DNA of 64,000 nt from an uncultured Helicobacter sp. GTDB taxonomy: Bacteria; Campylobacterota; Campylobacteria; Campylobacterales; Helicobacteraceae. Positions 49,033 through 58,020 of the stretch are shown here, one piece after another. The position numbers were made by a program, and so were the translations under genes. Location of the stretch: positions 5,429 to 69,428 of the forward strand of contig CALVBL010000008.1 in the NCBI GenBank assembly GCA_944325775.1. Reading direction: 5' to 3'. A model generated the notes under the pieces. The model worked only from the letters and a program-made list of their open reading frames with translations, had not been told where the DNA came from and searched no databases. Numbering within the stretch: the first letter of the stretch is position 1; the number at the start of each line of letters is the position of its first letter.

Positions 49033-50148
49033 ATGACTACAACTCGTAATAATGCAAAGTCTCTTATGAAGACAGAAACTAAGGCAGATTCAGAATCTAA
49101 AGCAAAGAATCCACAAATACAAAATCCAGATTCTAAAACCACAACCCCACAACCCCACAATGCACCAAGATCGCATCGCCCCCACATTATGATCCTAGCC
49201 ACTGGCGGGACGATCGCAGGAGTGGCAGCTGACCCTCATAGCTCCGAATACCAAGCTGGCGTGCTTAGCATAGAGACACTGCTAAACACTCTGCCCACTA
49301 CCTCTACCACACTTACATACGAGCAGCTCGCTAATATCGATAGTGCGGATATGACAGATTCTCTATGGCTCACACTTGCTAAACGCGTCAATGCACTCTT
49401 AGCGCGCGATGATATCGATGGGATCGTAATCACGCACGGAAGCGATACAATGGAAGAAAGCGCGTTTTTTTTGCATTTAACACTCTCAAGTGGCAAGCCC
49501 GTGGTGCTCACCGGGGCAATGCGCCCAAGCAACGCGCTAAACCCCGATGGAATCGCAAATCTCTACAACGCCATCACTCTAGCAAGCAGCTCACACGCTC
49601 ATAACAAAGGCGTAATGATCGTGATGAATGACACAATCCAAAGCGCGCGCTATGTCGCCAAAACCCACACACACCACCTTAATGCACTCTCCTCGCCAAA
49701 TCGTGGTGATATGGGCTATATCGCTAACACAAGGGCGCATTTTTACTACACGCCCATAGAGCCACACACCACACAAAGTCTATTTTGTGTCGATACACTT
49801 AAGATATTGCCCAAAGTGGGCATCGTGTATGCCTATGATGGCTCTAACGTGCTAGCCCAAGCCCTCTATGAATCTGGGACAAAGGGCATCATCGTAGTAG
49901 GCAGTGGTGCGGGTAACATACACTGCGCGCTTAAGCGCACCTTGCACTCTCTTATACAGCGAGGTGTGATCGTGGTAGCAAGCACACGGGTGGGTGCTGG
50001 GCGCGCTCAATTGCGTGAAGAAGATCAAAAAAGTGGCTTTATTAGCGCTAGAGATCTCAATCCACAAAAAGCCAGAGTGCTCCTCGCTCTTGCCCTCACG
50101 CACACCAATAATCCCGCAGAGATCGCCCAGATTTTCGCACAATACTAA
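49033..50148 (+). CDS. ansB: L-asparaginase (type II-like) with long polar N-terminal extension
   Basis: The asparaginase core starts about residue 53 with ILATGGTIAG (catalytic Thr) and includes ITHGSDTMEES and LTGAMRPSNALNPDG, and a C-terminal segment GFISARDLNPQKARVLL. The core resembles H. pylori AnsB. The first 50 residues, from the ATG at 49033, are polar, rich in Lys, Ser, Asn, Pro and Thr, and are not a signal peptide. So the enzyme is either cytoplasmic or exported in some other way. The start could be later (Met at 49066). Its gene lies between aroA and ispH, where H. pylori has none as I recall. Confidence 0.9.
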   Translation: MTTTRNNAKSLMKTETKADSESKAKNPQIQNPDSKTTTPQPHNAPRSHRPHIMILATGGTIAGVAADPHSSEYQAGVLSIETLLNTLPTTSTTLTYEQLANIDSADMTDSLWLTLAKRVNALLARDDIDGIVITHGSDTMEESAFFLHLTLSSGKPVVLTGAMRPSNALNPDGIANLYNAITLASSSHAHNKGVMIVMNDTIQSARYVAKTHTHHLNALSSPNRGDMGYIANTRAHFYYTPIEPHTTQSLFCVDTLKILPKVGIVYAYDGSNVLAQALYESGTKGIIVVGSGAGNIHCALKRTLHSLIQRGVIVVASTRVGAGRAQLREEDQKSGFISARDLNPQKARVLLALALTHTNNPAEIAQIFAQY

Positions 50149-50163
50149 CAGAAAGGATTGTAT

Positions 50164-50985
50164 ATGGAAGTAAAATTAGCAAAAAGTTATGGATTTTGTT
50201 TTGGTGTCAAGCGCGCAATCAAAATCGCTCAAGACCACAGAGATTCAATCACACTAGGACCGCTTATCCACAATGCCAAGGAGATCGCACGCTTAAAGCG
50301 GGATTTTAATGTCGATTTGAGCGAGGATTTAGAGAATCTAGAGCCCAATAAAAAACTCATCGTGCGCACACACGGAATCCCCAAAAAAGACCTAAAACGC
50401 CTGCAAGATCGGCATTTTGAAGTGATCGATGCGACTTGCCCCTTCGTGCGCAAGCCCCAAATGATCGTCGAGGAAATGAGCAATAAGGGCTATCAAATCA
50501 TCGTCTTTGGTGACAAAGAGCACCCAGAAGTCAAGGGCGTGGTGAGCTATGCCAAAGATGGCGCACACATTATCGTCGGCATAGAGGACCTACAACCCCT
50601 CAAACTCCACAAAAAAGTCGCACTCATCTCCCAGACAACCAAGCAGCCCGAGGTATTTGCAAGCATTGCGGGGTATTTGAGTATGCATGTGGGTGAAGTG
50701 CGCGTGTTTAACACAATTTGCAACGCGACTTTTGACAACCAAAGCGCGGCAGATTCACTTAGCAAGGAAGTGGATATCATGATCGTGGTTGGAGGCAAAA
50801 ACTCTTCAAACACCAAGCAGCTTTTGCACATTTGTGAGAAAAATTGCGTAAGTTACCTCATCGAAGATGAGCAAGAGTTGCAAAAAGAGTGGTTTGAAGG
50901 CAAGAGAGTGTGCGGGATCACAGCGGGGGCGAGCACGCCAGATTGGATCATCACAAAAGTCCAGCAAGAGATTCTAAGCTATTAG
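50164..50985 (+). CDS. ispH: 4-Hydroxy-3-methylbut-2-enyl diphosphate reductase IspH
   Basis: IspH (LytB) is the last enzyme of the MEP isoprenoid pathway. The 273-residue protein has the three cluster cysteines in GFCFGVKRAI, DATCPFV and NTICNATF, and histidines in VRTHGIP and DKEHPEV. The start is ATG 50164, with AAAGGA upstream; the TTG two codons earlier is not needed. It is followed by panC at 8 bases. The enzyme is oxygen-sensitive [4Fe-4S]. Confidence 0.95.
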   Translation: MEVKLAKSYGFCFGVKRAIKIAQDHRDSITLGPLIHNAKEIARLKRDFNVDLSEDLENLEPNKKLIVRTHGIPKKDLKRLQDRHFEVIDATCPFVRKPQMIVEEMSNKGYQIIVFGDKEHPEVKGVVSYAKDGAHIIVGIEDLQPLKLHKKVALISQTTKQPEVFASIAGYLSMHVGEVRVFNTICNATFDNQSAADSLSKEVDIMIVVGGKNSSNTKQLLHICEKNCVSYLIEDEQELQKEWFEGKRVCGITAGASTPDWIITKVQQEILSY

Positions 50986-50993
50986 GTGGGGAT

Positions 50994-51821
50994 ATGCGAG
51001 TTTTAGAGACAATAGAGGAGTTGAGGACTTTTAGAGAGAGTTTGGGCGCACAGAGCGTGGGGCTCGTGCCGACAATGGGTGCGCTGCACAAGGGACACCT
51101 AAGCCTTATTGGTGAATCTACACACCACAATGCGCATACAATCGTGAGTATCTTTGTCAATCCCACGCAGTTTGGGCAAAATGAGGATCTTAGCACCTAT
51201 CCGCGCACGCTAGAGCAGGATTTAGCATTGTGTGAGAATCTAGGCGTGAGTGCGGTTTTTGCACCCAACGTGGCACAGATGTATCCAAGCGATGATGAAA
51301 TCACGATATTGCCACCCAAGATGATGGGCTATGTATTAGAGGGTTTTGATCGACCCACACATTTTGCGGGTGTGCTGCAAGTGGTGCTCAAGCTATTTAT
51401 GCTCGCACAGCCCCACAGAGCGTATTTTGGCAAAAAGGACGCCCAGCAAGTCCTCATCGTGCGCAAGATGGTTGAGGATCTGCACCTGCCTCTTGAGATC
51501 GTGGTGTGTCCCATCGTGCGTGATGATGATGGCTTGGCACTTAGCTCGCGCAATGTATATTTGAGCCCACAGGAGAGAGAGAGTGCGCTGTGTATTCCGC
51601 GCACGATCTATGCTATAGAATCCGCCATCGCTAAAGGCGTGTATGAAGTGAGCGCGCTAGAACATCTCGCGCGTGAGAATCTCACAGGTGTGCATATCTT
51701 TTATGCGTATTTTTGCGATCGCGCACTTGCACCCATCACACATATCCGACAGAACGAAAGTCTCTTTTTGCTCGCTGTGCGCGTGGGGAGGACAAGACTG
51801 CTTGATAATCTCTGGTGCTAG
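50994..51821 (+). CDS. panC: Pantoate-beta-alanine ligase PanC
   Basis: The 275-residue protein carries LVPTMGALHKGHLSLI (HxGH), FVNPTQFG, FGKKDAQQ and LALSSRNVYLS, all typical of PanC. It makes pantothenate from pantoate and beta-alanine. The frame is open upstream into ispH, but the family start is the ATG at 50994, preceded by AGGTGGGG. Its end overlaps the convergent hypF by 4 bases. Confidence 0.95.
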   Translation: MRVLETIEELRTFRESLGAQSVGLVPTMGALHKGHLSLIGESTHHNAHTIVSIFVNPTQFGQNEDLSTYPRTLEQDLALCENLGVSAVFAPNVAQMYPSDDEITILPPKMMGYVLEGFDRPTHFAGVLQVVLKLFMLAQPHRAYFGKKDAQQVLIVRKMVEDLHLPLEIVVCPIVRDDDGLALSSRNVYLSPQERESALCIPRTIYAIESAIAKGVYEVSALEHLARENLTGVHIFYAYFCDRALAPITHIRQNESLFLLAVRVGRTRLLDNLWC

Positions 51822-54175
51822 CTATTGCGCACTAAGGTAGCTAGAATCTGCCCAAAGCTGATACACGCGTCATTGCTCGGATACTGCGTAGAGAAGCGTG
51901 CCATCAAGCCATTTTGAGCAAAGAGCGCGGTGATTTTTTCACACAAAATCTTATTGGCAAATACCCCGCCGCTAAAAAATACTTCTTTAGAATCTATAGG
52001 CATATGCGTTTGTGCGATATGTAGCGCGATATGGCTTAGAGTGTTAAAAAACTTCGCGACAATATGCCTCATAGGGAGCTTTTGAGCTATATCTCCACAG
52101 AGCGCGCGCACGATCTCTCTAAGCCCTATGCGCATAGAATCTCTCCACACGATAGGATAATGCTCTTTAGTGCGTGTATGGCATAGAGATTCTAGGCTTG
52201 CGCCGCATTGCCCATCATAGGTTGCGTTTTTGCACACGCCAAGCAGATACGCCACACCATCAAAAAGCCTGCCAATAGAGCTTGTGCGTGGGGCATTGAG
52301 GCTTTTGGTATGCATGAGGCACAAGGCTTCAAGCTCCTGTGCGCTAAAATCACGCGCTATGAGATTCACATACTCTGGGGCGAATTCCAACAATAGTGCT
52401 AGCGCAATACGCCGTATATCCATAATCGCCCTTTCCCCACCAAGCAGGCTAAACTCCTCCACGCTCGCCACGCGCCTTGCCTCATAGAGATTGCCCACAA
52501 ACGCCTCTCCACCCCAAATATGCCCATCACTCCCTAGCCCTGTGCCATCCCAAATAATCCCAAACTGCTGTGTATCCTTCTCAAAATGTCCATACTCACC
52601 CAACACCGCACAAAAATGCGCATAATGATGCTGAATCTTGCAAAGATTTCCCTCACAAGAGTAAAGCGCGGATTTTGTGCTAGATTCAATGGATTTGGGT
52701 GGTGGCGCAAAAGATTCTCGAGCGATATCGCTAGCAAGAGCACTAGAAGCATATCGCGGGTGCATATCGCACACATAGAGAGCAAACTCACCCACCTGCA
52801 GCCCAAAAAATCCTAACAGCGAATGCAGTGTGTCTGTGTAGTGCTGCTGCGTGGGCAAGTGCTCCAAATCCCCGATATAAGGTGAGAGTAGCACATAAGC
52901 CCCATCGCTTAGACAAAAACTCGCCTTTTGATTTGCCCCAAATGCTAGAATCTTGCTTGGTGTAAAGACACGCGGAAGCTTAAGAGTCTTTGGCGCGTAG
53001 CCACGAGAGAGGCGCAAGATTCTAGGTTTGCCTGCGATAACGCGCACAATGCTATCATCGATACGATGTGTGATCGCGCGATTGTAGCTTAGCAACGCGT
53101 CGTGAAACTTAGGGCTCTCAAGCTCACGCGCATTTTTGGCTATAGGCGCGCCGCGTTGATTAGCACTTGTAAAGATAAGTGGCACACCTATCCGCTCGCA
53201 CACAAGGTGCATAATGCCACTATAAGGCAGCACCACACCGATGGTATCAAGATCGGGCGCAATGAGACTAAGCGCAGCGGGGCTAAGTGCAGAATCTAGC
53301 GCAGGGCGTTTGCGCTTTTTAAGAAGCACGATAGGGGCTTGCGGGCTTGTGAGCAGGGTGGATTGCACGCGGGAACAATGCGCGAATTTCTCAATCTGCG
53401 CAATGTCGCGGCACATAATGGCAAAAGGCTTGTATGGGCGGTTTTTGCGCTCTCTTAGCGTCTGCAGAGTGTGGGGCATATCAGCCCTCGCGACAAAGGC
53501 ATAGCCCCCAATACCCTTGATCGCCACGATTTTCCCACGCATTAGCGTGTCAATCGCAGAATCTATCGCCGCACCATCATACGCACTATGTTCATAATCA
53601 AGCCTGATACCGCACGCAGAGCACGAAATAGGCTGGGCATGGAAGCGTCTATTATTGGGATCGTGATAGTCGCTCGCACAAGATTCACACATACCAAACG
53701 CGTGCATTGCACTATTGTGCCGTTCATATGGCAGAGCATAAAGCATGCTATAGCGCGAACCACACTGCGTGCAAGCACAAAAGACATAATTGCCAAAGCG
53801 CCCCGTGCTCCGCATATCCGCGTAGCAGGATTCACACATCGCCATATCTAGCGGCACTTCTAGGGCAAGCGGATAGGTATCTGGAGAATCTCCACGCTCT
53901 CTGGTGAGAATCCTAAAGTCCTCATATACCAATGATGTCGTGATGGGAGTGGATTTGATAGAGTGGATTTTGGCAGGCTTTGGCGCGCGAGATTTGAGTA
54001 TTGAGAGAAACGCGCTGTGCTCTTTGCTTGAGATCTCATAGAGCACGATTTCCACGCATACAGAGGTGTTGCACACAGAGCCTCTAAGCCCCAGAGAATG
54101 CGCGAGATTATACACAAACGGACGAAATCCCACGCCCTGAATACTGCCAAAAACCTTGATGAGATAACTTTTCAT
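51818..54175 (-). CDS. hypF: Carbamoyltransferase HypF
   Basis: The 785-residue protein has an acylphosphatase domain (GSIQGVGFRPFVY near 9-21), two zinc-finger repeats with CESCYAD and CESCASD pairs, a YrdC-like domain (AIKGIGGYAFVARAD) and a C-terminal carbamoyltransferase (Kae1-like) domain with VQHHYAH-like IQHHYAH and GIIWDGTGLG. HypF supplies the thiocarboxamide for cyanide ligands in NiFe hydrogenase maturation. The frame is open upstream, but M14 starts the acylphosphatase domain. No other hyp gene is in the window. It is convergent with panC. Confidence 0.93.
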   Translation of the reverse strand: MKSYLIKVFGSIQGVGFRPFVYNLAHSLGLRGSVCNTSVCVEIVLYEISSKEHSAFLSILKSRAPKPAKIHSIKSTPITTSLVYEDFRILTRERGDSPDTYPLALEVPLDMAMCESCYADMRSTGRFGNYVFCACTQCGSRYSMLYALPYERHNSAMHAFGMCESCASDYHDPNNRRFHAQPISCSACGIRLDYEHSAYDGAAIDSAIDTLMRGKIVAIKGIGGYAFVARADMPHTLQTLRERKNRPYKPFAIMCRDIAQIEKFAHCSRVQSTLLTSPQAPIVLLKKRKRPALDSALSPAALSLIAPDLDTIGVVLPYSGIMHLVCERIGVPLIFTSANQRGAPIAKNARELESPKFHDALLSYNRAITHRIDDSIVRVIAGKPRILRLSRGYAPKTLKLPRVFTPSKILAFGANQKASFCLSDGAYVLLSPYIGDLEHLPTQQHYTDTLHSLLGFFGLQVGEFALYVCDMHPRYASSALASDIARESFAPPPKSIESSTKSALYSCEGNLCKIQHHYAHFCAVLGEYGHFEKDTQQFGIIWDGTGLGSDGHIWGGEAFVGNLYEARRVASVEEFSLLGGERAIMDIRRIALALLLEFAPEYVNLIARDFSAQELEALCLMHTKSLNAPRTSSIGRLFDGVAYLLGVCKNATYDGQCGASLESLCHTRTKEHYPIVWRDSMRIGLREIVRALCGDIAQKLPMRHIVAKFFNTLSHIALHIAQTHMPIDSKEVFFSGGVFANKILCEKITALFAQNGLMARFSTQYPSNDACISFGQILATLVRNS

Positions 54176-54219
54176 AGGGGAATTATAATATTTTAATATG
54201 CTTTTTGTGCGCAAGAGCG

Positions 54220-54225
54220 TATAAT
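54220..54225 (+). promoter_or_regulatory. Probable -10 box of the methyltransferase/MATE pair
   Basis: TATAAT in GAGCGTATAATTTC, 32 bases before the methyltransferase ATG at 54257. Confidence 0.55.
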
Positions 54226-54256
54226 TTCACTCTGATTTTACACATTATGGGATCAT

Positions 54257-54976
54257 ATGCAAGAAGACGCAATCCGCTGGGACCAACGCCACGCACAGGG
54301 CTTTATGCCACAAGAGCCAAGCACGATTTTATACACATACGAGTCGTTACTGCGCACATATATCGCTAAGAATCGCGTGAGCGCGCTTGATATCGCGTGC
54401 GGTAATGGGCGCAACGCGAAGCTTCTGGCACATTTGGGCTTTAGTGTGCTGGGCGTGGATATTTCCAAAGTAGCGATAGATTCACTCAAAGGCGTGCAGG
54501 GCGTGAATGCCTTGTGTGTGGATTTGGATCATTTCACGATCCCTAAAGAAAGCTATGATGTGGTGCTTAATTTTTATTTTTTAGACAGGCGGCTTTTTAG
54601 TCAGATAAAAAATGGGCTAAAACGCGGTGGGATCGTGGTGTTTGAGACTTTTTGCGCGGTGGGAAAAGCCTATGATAGAGAGATTTTCTCCGAGCTTCCT
54701 CCACACAGAAGCTTGAAAGATGGTGAGCTAGAGCGCGCATTTAAAGGCTGGAAAATCCTGCACAATACCACAGCCCCCATATACCGCAGTAAGCCCACTA
54801 GTGGTGGCATTGCTCACAGCGGCATTATAGAATCTGAATCTAGCTTGGTGGATAGACAATGCGTCAATCCAAATCGCGTCAATGAAGTGATGTCACCAAA
54901 AAATCTAGAATCTTGCAATAGATTCGCTACTTCCACACTCTGCCTCGCGCAAACTTTCATCGCCCAAAAACCATAA
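54257..54976 (+). CDS. Class I SAM-dependent methyltransferase (TehB-like)
   Basis: The 239-residue protein has motif I ALDIACGNGRNAKLLA, then VLGVDISKVAIDSL and DVVLNFYFLDRRLF, fitting TehB-like small-molecule methyltransferases. The C-terminal 60 residues are less conserved and include the TAGAATCT-derived codons. Substrate is unknown; tellurite or thiol methylation is only a family suggestion. It is followed by the MATE exporter at 8 bases, so the pair may act together in detoxification. Confidence 0.83.
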   Translation: MQEDAIRWDQRHAQGFMPQEPSTILYTYESLLRTYIAKNRVSALDIACGNGRNAKLLAHLGFSVLGVDISKVAIDSLKGVQGVNALCVDLDHFTIPKESYDVVLNFYFLDRRLFSQIKNGLKRGGIVVFETFCAVGKAYDREIFSELPPHRSLKDGELERAFKGWKILHNTTAPIYRSKPTSGGIAHSGIIESESSLVDRQCVNPNRVNEVMSPKNLESCNRFATSTLCLAQTFIAQKP

Positions 54977-54984
54977 AGCAGACT

Positions 54985-56337
54985 ATGCGCACACTTTCTC
55001 TCAAACACAAACTTATCAAAATATCCTCCATTGCCTTGCCAAGCGGGGCAAATTCTCTGCTTGATATGGCAAATGTGACGGTGGGAATGTATTTTATCGC
55101 GGATTTCTCTAAAGAACACATCATCGCGCTCAATGTGGGTATGAACTACATTATGCTACTCTTTGCGATCACGGCAGTTTTTTTCATCGGGACGAGCGCG
55201 CAAGTAGCGAGATTCTACGGAGCACGGGATTATCACAAGCTCAAAAATGTGATGGGTAATAACCTCCTTATCGCGCTGCTAGTCTCTATCCCGCTCTTTG
55301 TGCTAGCCTCTGTATGCACTGAAGCCTATCTAGACTGGATGGGCAAGGGTGTGAGTGGTGAGGCAAAGCGGCTGGGTATGGAGTATTTGGGGATCGTGGT
55401 GTTTGGGATCCCCGCGCTGATGAGCAAAACCATCTGCGTGGCAGGGCTCTCGGCTCTCGGGGACACCAAGCGCGTGATGTATGTCAAACTCATTACCACC
55501 ACACTCAATGTCGCACTTAATTATGTGCTGATTTTTGGCTTTGACTTTGGGATCTTTGCCATAGATTCACTGGGAGTGTTTGGCGCTGGGCTGTGTAATA
55601 TGTGCATTACTTATCTTGAAGCACTACTGCTTTTTGGCACGATTTATTGGCATAAAAGCGCGCTGGGCTTTGTCTTTATCCCGCGCTTGGAATATAGCAA
55701 AAATATGTTTAGTATCGGCGTGCCCGCTGGGATTGAGCGGTTCTTGACTCTTTTTAGTCTCGTGCTCACGCAAAAATTTATGAGCGAGTATGGCGCGGAT
55801 ATTATCGCGGGCTTTCAGATAGGCTCTAAAGTCGAAGCGTTTATCCTCACATTTGGATTTGGATTCCAAGTCGCTACGATGTCGCTAGTGGGGCAAAGTC
55901 TGGGCAAAAGGCGTATGGATCTCGCCTATGATTTTCTCAAAACCACACTGGTATTTGCGAGTGTAATAATGGGGATTTTTGGGATTGTGATTTGTATGTG
56001 GGGTACGGAGCTCTCAATGATTTTTAACAAAGAAGAAGCCGTGTTACGCGCAAGTTTGTATTATATCATCGCTGTTGGGCTTTCTCAAGTGCCGCTGGTG
56101 ATGATTTTTTGCCTTGATGGGGCACTGCGTGGTGTGGGTGCGACTAAGCTCTCGCTCATGCTCAATGCCACGAGCATTTGGGCGCTGCGTATTTTGCCAA
56201 TGTATCTGTGTGTGGTGTATCAGAGCGATGTGCGCATTGTCTTTGGGATCATATTCGCAGAGACTTACATACGCGCACTCATCTTTGGAGTGGTGTTTAA
56301 GAGTAGAATCTGGGAGAAGTTTATCAAGAGATTCTAA
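54985..56337 (+). CDS. MATE family multidrug exporter
   Basis: The 450-residue protein has twelve membrane segments, with the MATE pattern of two halves: IALPSGANSLLDMANVTVGM in helix 1, QVARFYGARDY, and GVPAGIERFLTLFSLVL at the start of the second half. Such exporters use Na+ or H+ to remove cationic drugs. The start has no strong Shine-Dalgarno, and the gene lies 8 bases after the methyltransferase. Confidence 0.87.
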   Translation: MRTLSLKHKLIKISSIALPSGANSLLDMANVTVGMYFIADFSKEHIIALNVGMNYIMLLFAITAVFFIGTSAQVARFYGARDYHKLKNVMGNNLLIALLVSIPLFVLASVCTEAYLDWMGKGVSGEAKRLGMEYLGIVVFGIPALMSKTICVAGLSALGDTKRVMYVKLITTTLNVALNYVLIFGFDFGIFAIDSLGVFGAGLCNMCITYLEALLLFGTIYWHKSALGFVFIPRLEYSKNMFSIGVPAGIERFLTLFSLVLTQKFMSEYGADIIAGFQIGSKVEAFILTFGFGFQVATMSLVGQSLGKRRMDLAYDFLKTTLVFASVIMGIFGIVICMWGTELSMIFNKEEAVLRASLYYIIAVGLSQVPLVMIFCLDGALRGVGATKLSLMLNATSIWALRILPMYLCVVYQSDVRIVFGIIFAETYIRALIFGVVFKSRIWEKFIKRF

Positions 56338-56346
56338 GATACTTAG

Positions 56347-56673
56347 ACAATCCCTTTTATTACACCAGAATCTTGCTGTATTTCAACCCTCGGCATCACG
56401 CGCAAACTTTTTGCGGACAAAATTACTACGATAGTATTTCCCACATTGCTCCAAGCCAAAGAGCGTGATAAAATGACAAAAGATATACACGCGCATATTC
56501 CGCATTTTGAGCTGATTAGCTGGGATTTTAGTCTCGATGCACATAACAACCAGATCTTTATGGAGCTAAATCCGCTACGCCCCACTTGCAAAGGGCAGCA
56601 ATTTTGCAATTATCCGATGTTTGGGGAGTTAAGCGATGAGGTTTTCACAGAAGTCGCACGCCACTATCACTAG
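56347..56673 (+). pseudogene. C-terminal remnant of an ATP-grasp (sugar-transfer associated) protein
   Basis: The frame from just after the TAG at 56344-56346 to 56673 is open for 108 codons but has no credible start. Its end (ELISWDFSLDAHNN then IFMELNPLRPTCKG and YPMFGELSDEVF) resembles the C-terminus of sugar-transfer associated ATP-grasp proteins, with the ISWD and MELN metal-binding region kept. The N-terminal two thirds of the domain are missing; the MATE stop lies 10 bases upstream. It is thus a truncated relic of a surface-glycan gene, or a short product starting at TTG 56446 or ATG 56473. Confidence 0.6.
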
Positions 56674-57155
56674 AGATTAGCTAGGATACTCTCTATGATC
56701 TCATCTTTTGGCTTGTTGGCGTTGATTATATGATCTGCCACCTTAACATACACCTCCGCACGTGCGTGATAGAGTTCCCTTGCGCTAGATTCATTATCAA
56801 AAAGTGGGCGTTTGGCACGCTGCAGGGAATCTAAGCGCGCTATAATCGTATCAAAATCACTCTGCAAATAATAAATCTCTCCTAGGGAACGAATATCATT
56901 AAAGATAGGCATTCCTCCACCTGTGGCGATGATGGCATTGCGCACATTGGCACTAAGCCACGCGATGGCTTTAGATTCTAGCGCACGAAACTCCTGCTCT
57001 CCAGAATGCGCAAAAATCTCTGTGATACTCTGCCCTGCGCTAGATTCTATGAGTAAATCCGTATCAATCAAAAACCGCCCCAATCTCTGTGCGAGAGCCG
57101 CTCCGATCGTACTCTTACCACTGCCCATAAAGCCCACAAACACAATGTTTGGCAT
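56670..57155 (-). CDS. aroK: Shikimate kinase
   Basis: The 161-residue protein has P-loop GFMGSGKSTIG near 7-17, DTDLLIESSAG, E-Q-E-F-R-ALE and ATGGGMP, all typical of AroK. It phosphorylates shikimate. It is last of the operon recA-eno-ftsB-like-AMIN-aroK, whose order matches H. pylori. It ends 1-4 bases from the ATP-grasp remnant on the other strand. Confidence 0.95.
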   Translation of the reverse strand: MPNIVFVGFMGSGKSTIGAALAQRLGRFLIDTDLLIESSAGQSITEIFAHSGEQEFRALESKAIAWLSANVRNAIIATGGGMPIFNDIRSLGEIYYLQSDFDTIIARLDSLQRAKRPLFDNESSARELYHARAEVYVKVADHIINANKPKDEIIESILANL

Positions 57156-57752
57156 TTATTTGAGTTCCAGCATATAGCCATCGCGCTGTGTCGTGAGATC
57201 GTAGGCGTATTGCCCATCAAGCTCTAAGGAGATTCTATAAAAGCTCTCGTGGCTAGAAAACACGATCTTTTTCACATATTTGCTCTGCAGCTCTTGTGTT
57301 TGATTGATCGCCTTGTCCATACCATCAAAATCCAGCACGATACGATAGGGATTTGGCAGGACAAAATGCCGCACATTGGCATATTGCGTGGCGATAAAGA
57401 CTTTGTTTTTGTCAAAGTAGAGCTCAAACTCCCCAATATTCACGCGTTTCTCGCTATCATAGCTTTTGCCTATCGCTCTTTGTGCAAGCTCCAAAGGATA
57501 ATGCCAATCAATGCCTTGATTGATGTTGATTTCTTTTGTGGCGATCGTGCCATCGATGTTTTGGTAGGTGATACTCACTTTTTGGAGCACACGCGCGGTA
57601 GAAGGTAGGGCGATGTCGATGCTTTGGAGAATCTCTCTTTTGGGCTCTTTTTGATTGTGTGAGCCATCTTTTGGCGTGATAGATGGTTCGAAGGGATCTT
57701 GCCTAGCTATGAGTGCAGCACAGCACAGAAGTAGCGCGATGATGGGCTTCAT
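57156..57752 (-). CDS. AMIN-domain periplasmic protein
   Basis: The 198-residue protein has a signal sequence (MKPIIALLLCCAALIA) and then a polar linker. Residues about 90-195 form an AMIN-like beta domain with YDSEKRVNIGEFELYF and FVLPNPYRIVLDFDG. AMIN domains bind peptidoglycan or target amidases to the septum. The family position between the FtsB-like and aroK genes matches HP0156 of H. pylori. It overlaps the FtsB-like gene by 4 bases and aroK follows its stop codon directly. Confidence 0.85.
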   Translation of the reverse strand: MKPIIALLLCCAALIARQDPFEPSITPKDGSHNQKEPKREILQSIDIALPSTARVLQKVSITYQNIDGTIATKEININQGIDWHYPLELAQRAIGKSYDSEKRVNIGEFELYFDKNKVFIATQYANVRHFVLPNPYRIVLDFDGMDKAINQTQELQSKYVKKIVFSSHESFYRISLELDGQYAYDLTTQRDGYMLELK

Positions 57753-58006
57753 TTTGGCTCTAGTCCTTTAAGCTCGAAGATATCTTTTTGAATCTTAGCA
57801 TTTTGCTTTTGGAGTGAATCCACCTCTTGAGTGAGTTTTTCTTGCTGTTTTTTAAGACTCAAAAGCGTGTGGAGTGAGGCATTGCCAAAGAGCAGTGCTA
57901 CACTATACGCCAGCAACCCCACGACCACCGCGACGGCGATAAGAAAGCTTTTATTGACCTCTAGCCATCGCTTAAGCTTTGAAGGCTGTTGATAAAGCTC
58001 CTGCAT
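57749..58006 (-). CDS. FtsB/DivIC-like septum formation protein
   Basis: The 85-residue protein has one N-terminal membrane helix (FLIAVAVVVGLLAYSVALLF, about 21-40) followed by a leucine/lysine-rich coiled coil (about 50-80) with QEVDSLQKQNAKIQKDI. This is the FtsB/DivIC layout, a bitopic scaffold in cell division. The short length and the position after eno fit HP0155. It overlaps the AMIN gene by 4 bases. Confidence 0.82.
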   Translation of the reverse strand: MQELYQQPSKLKRWLEVNKSFLIAVAVVVGLLAYSVALLFGNASLHTLLSLKKQQEKLTQEVDSLQKQNAKIQKDIFELKGLEPK

Positions 58007-58020
58007 ATCGCCCCTTTAGA

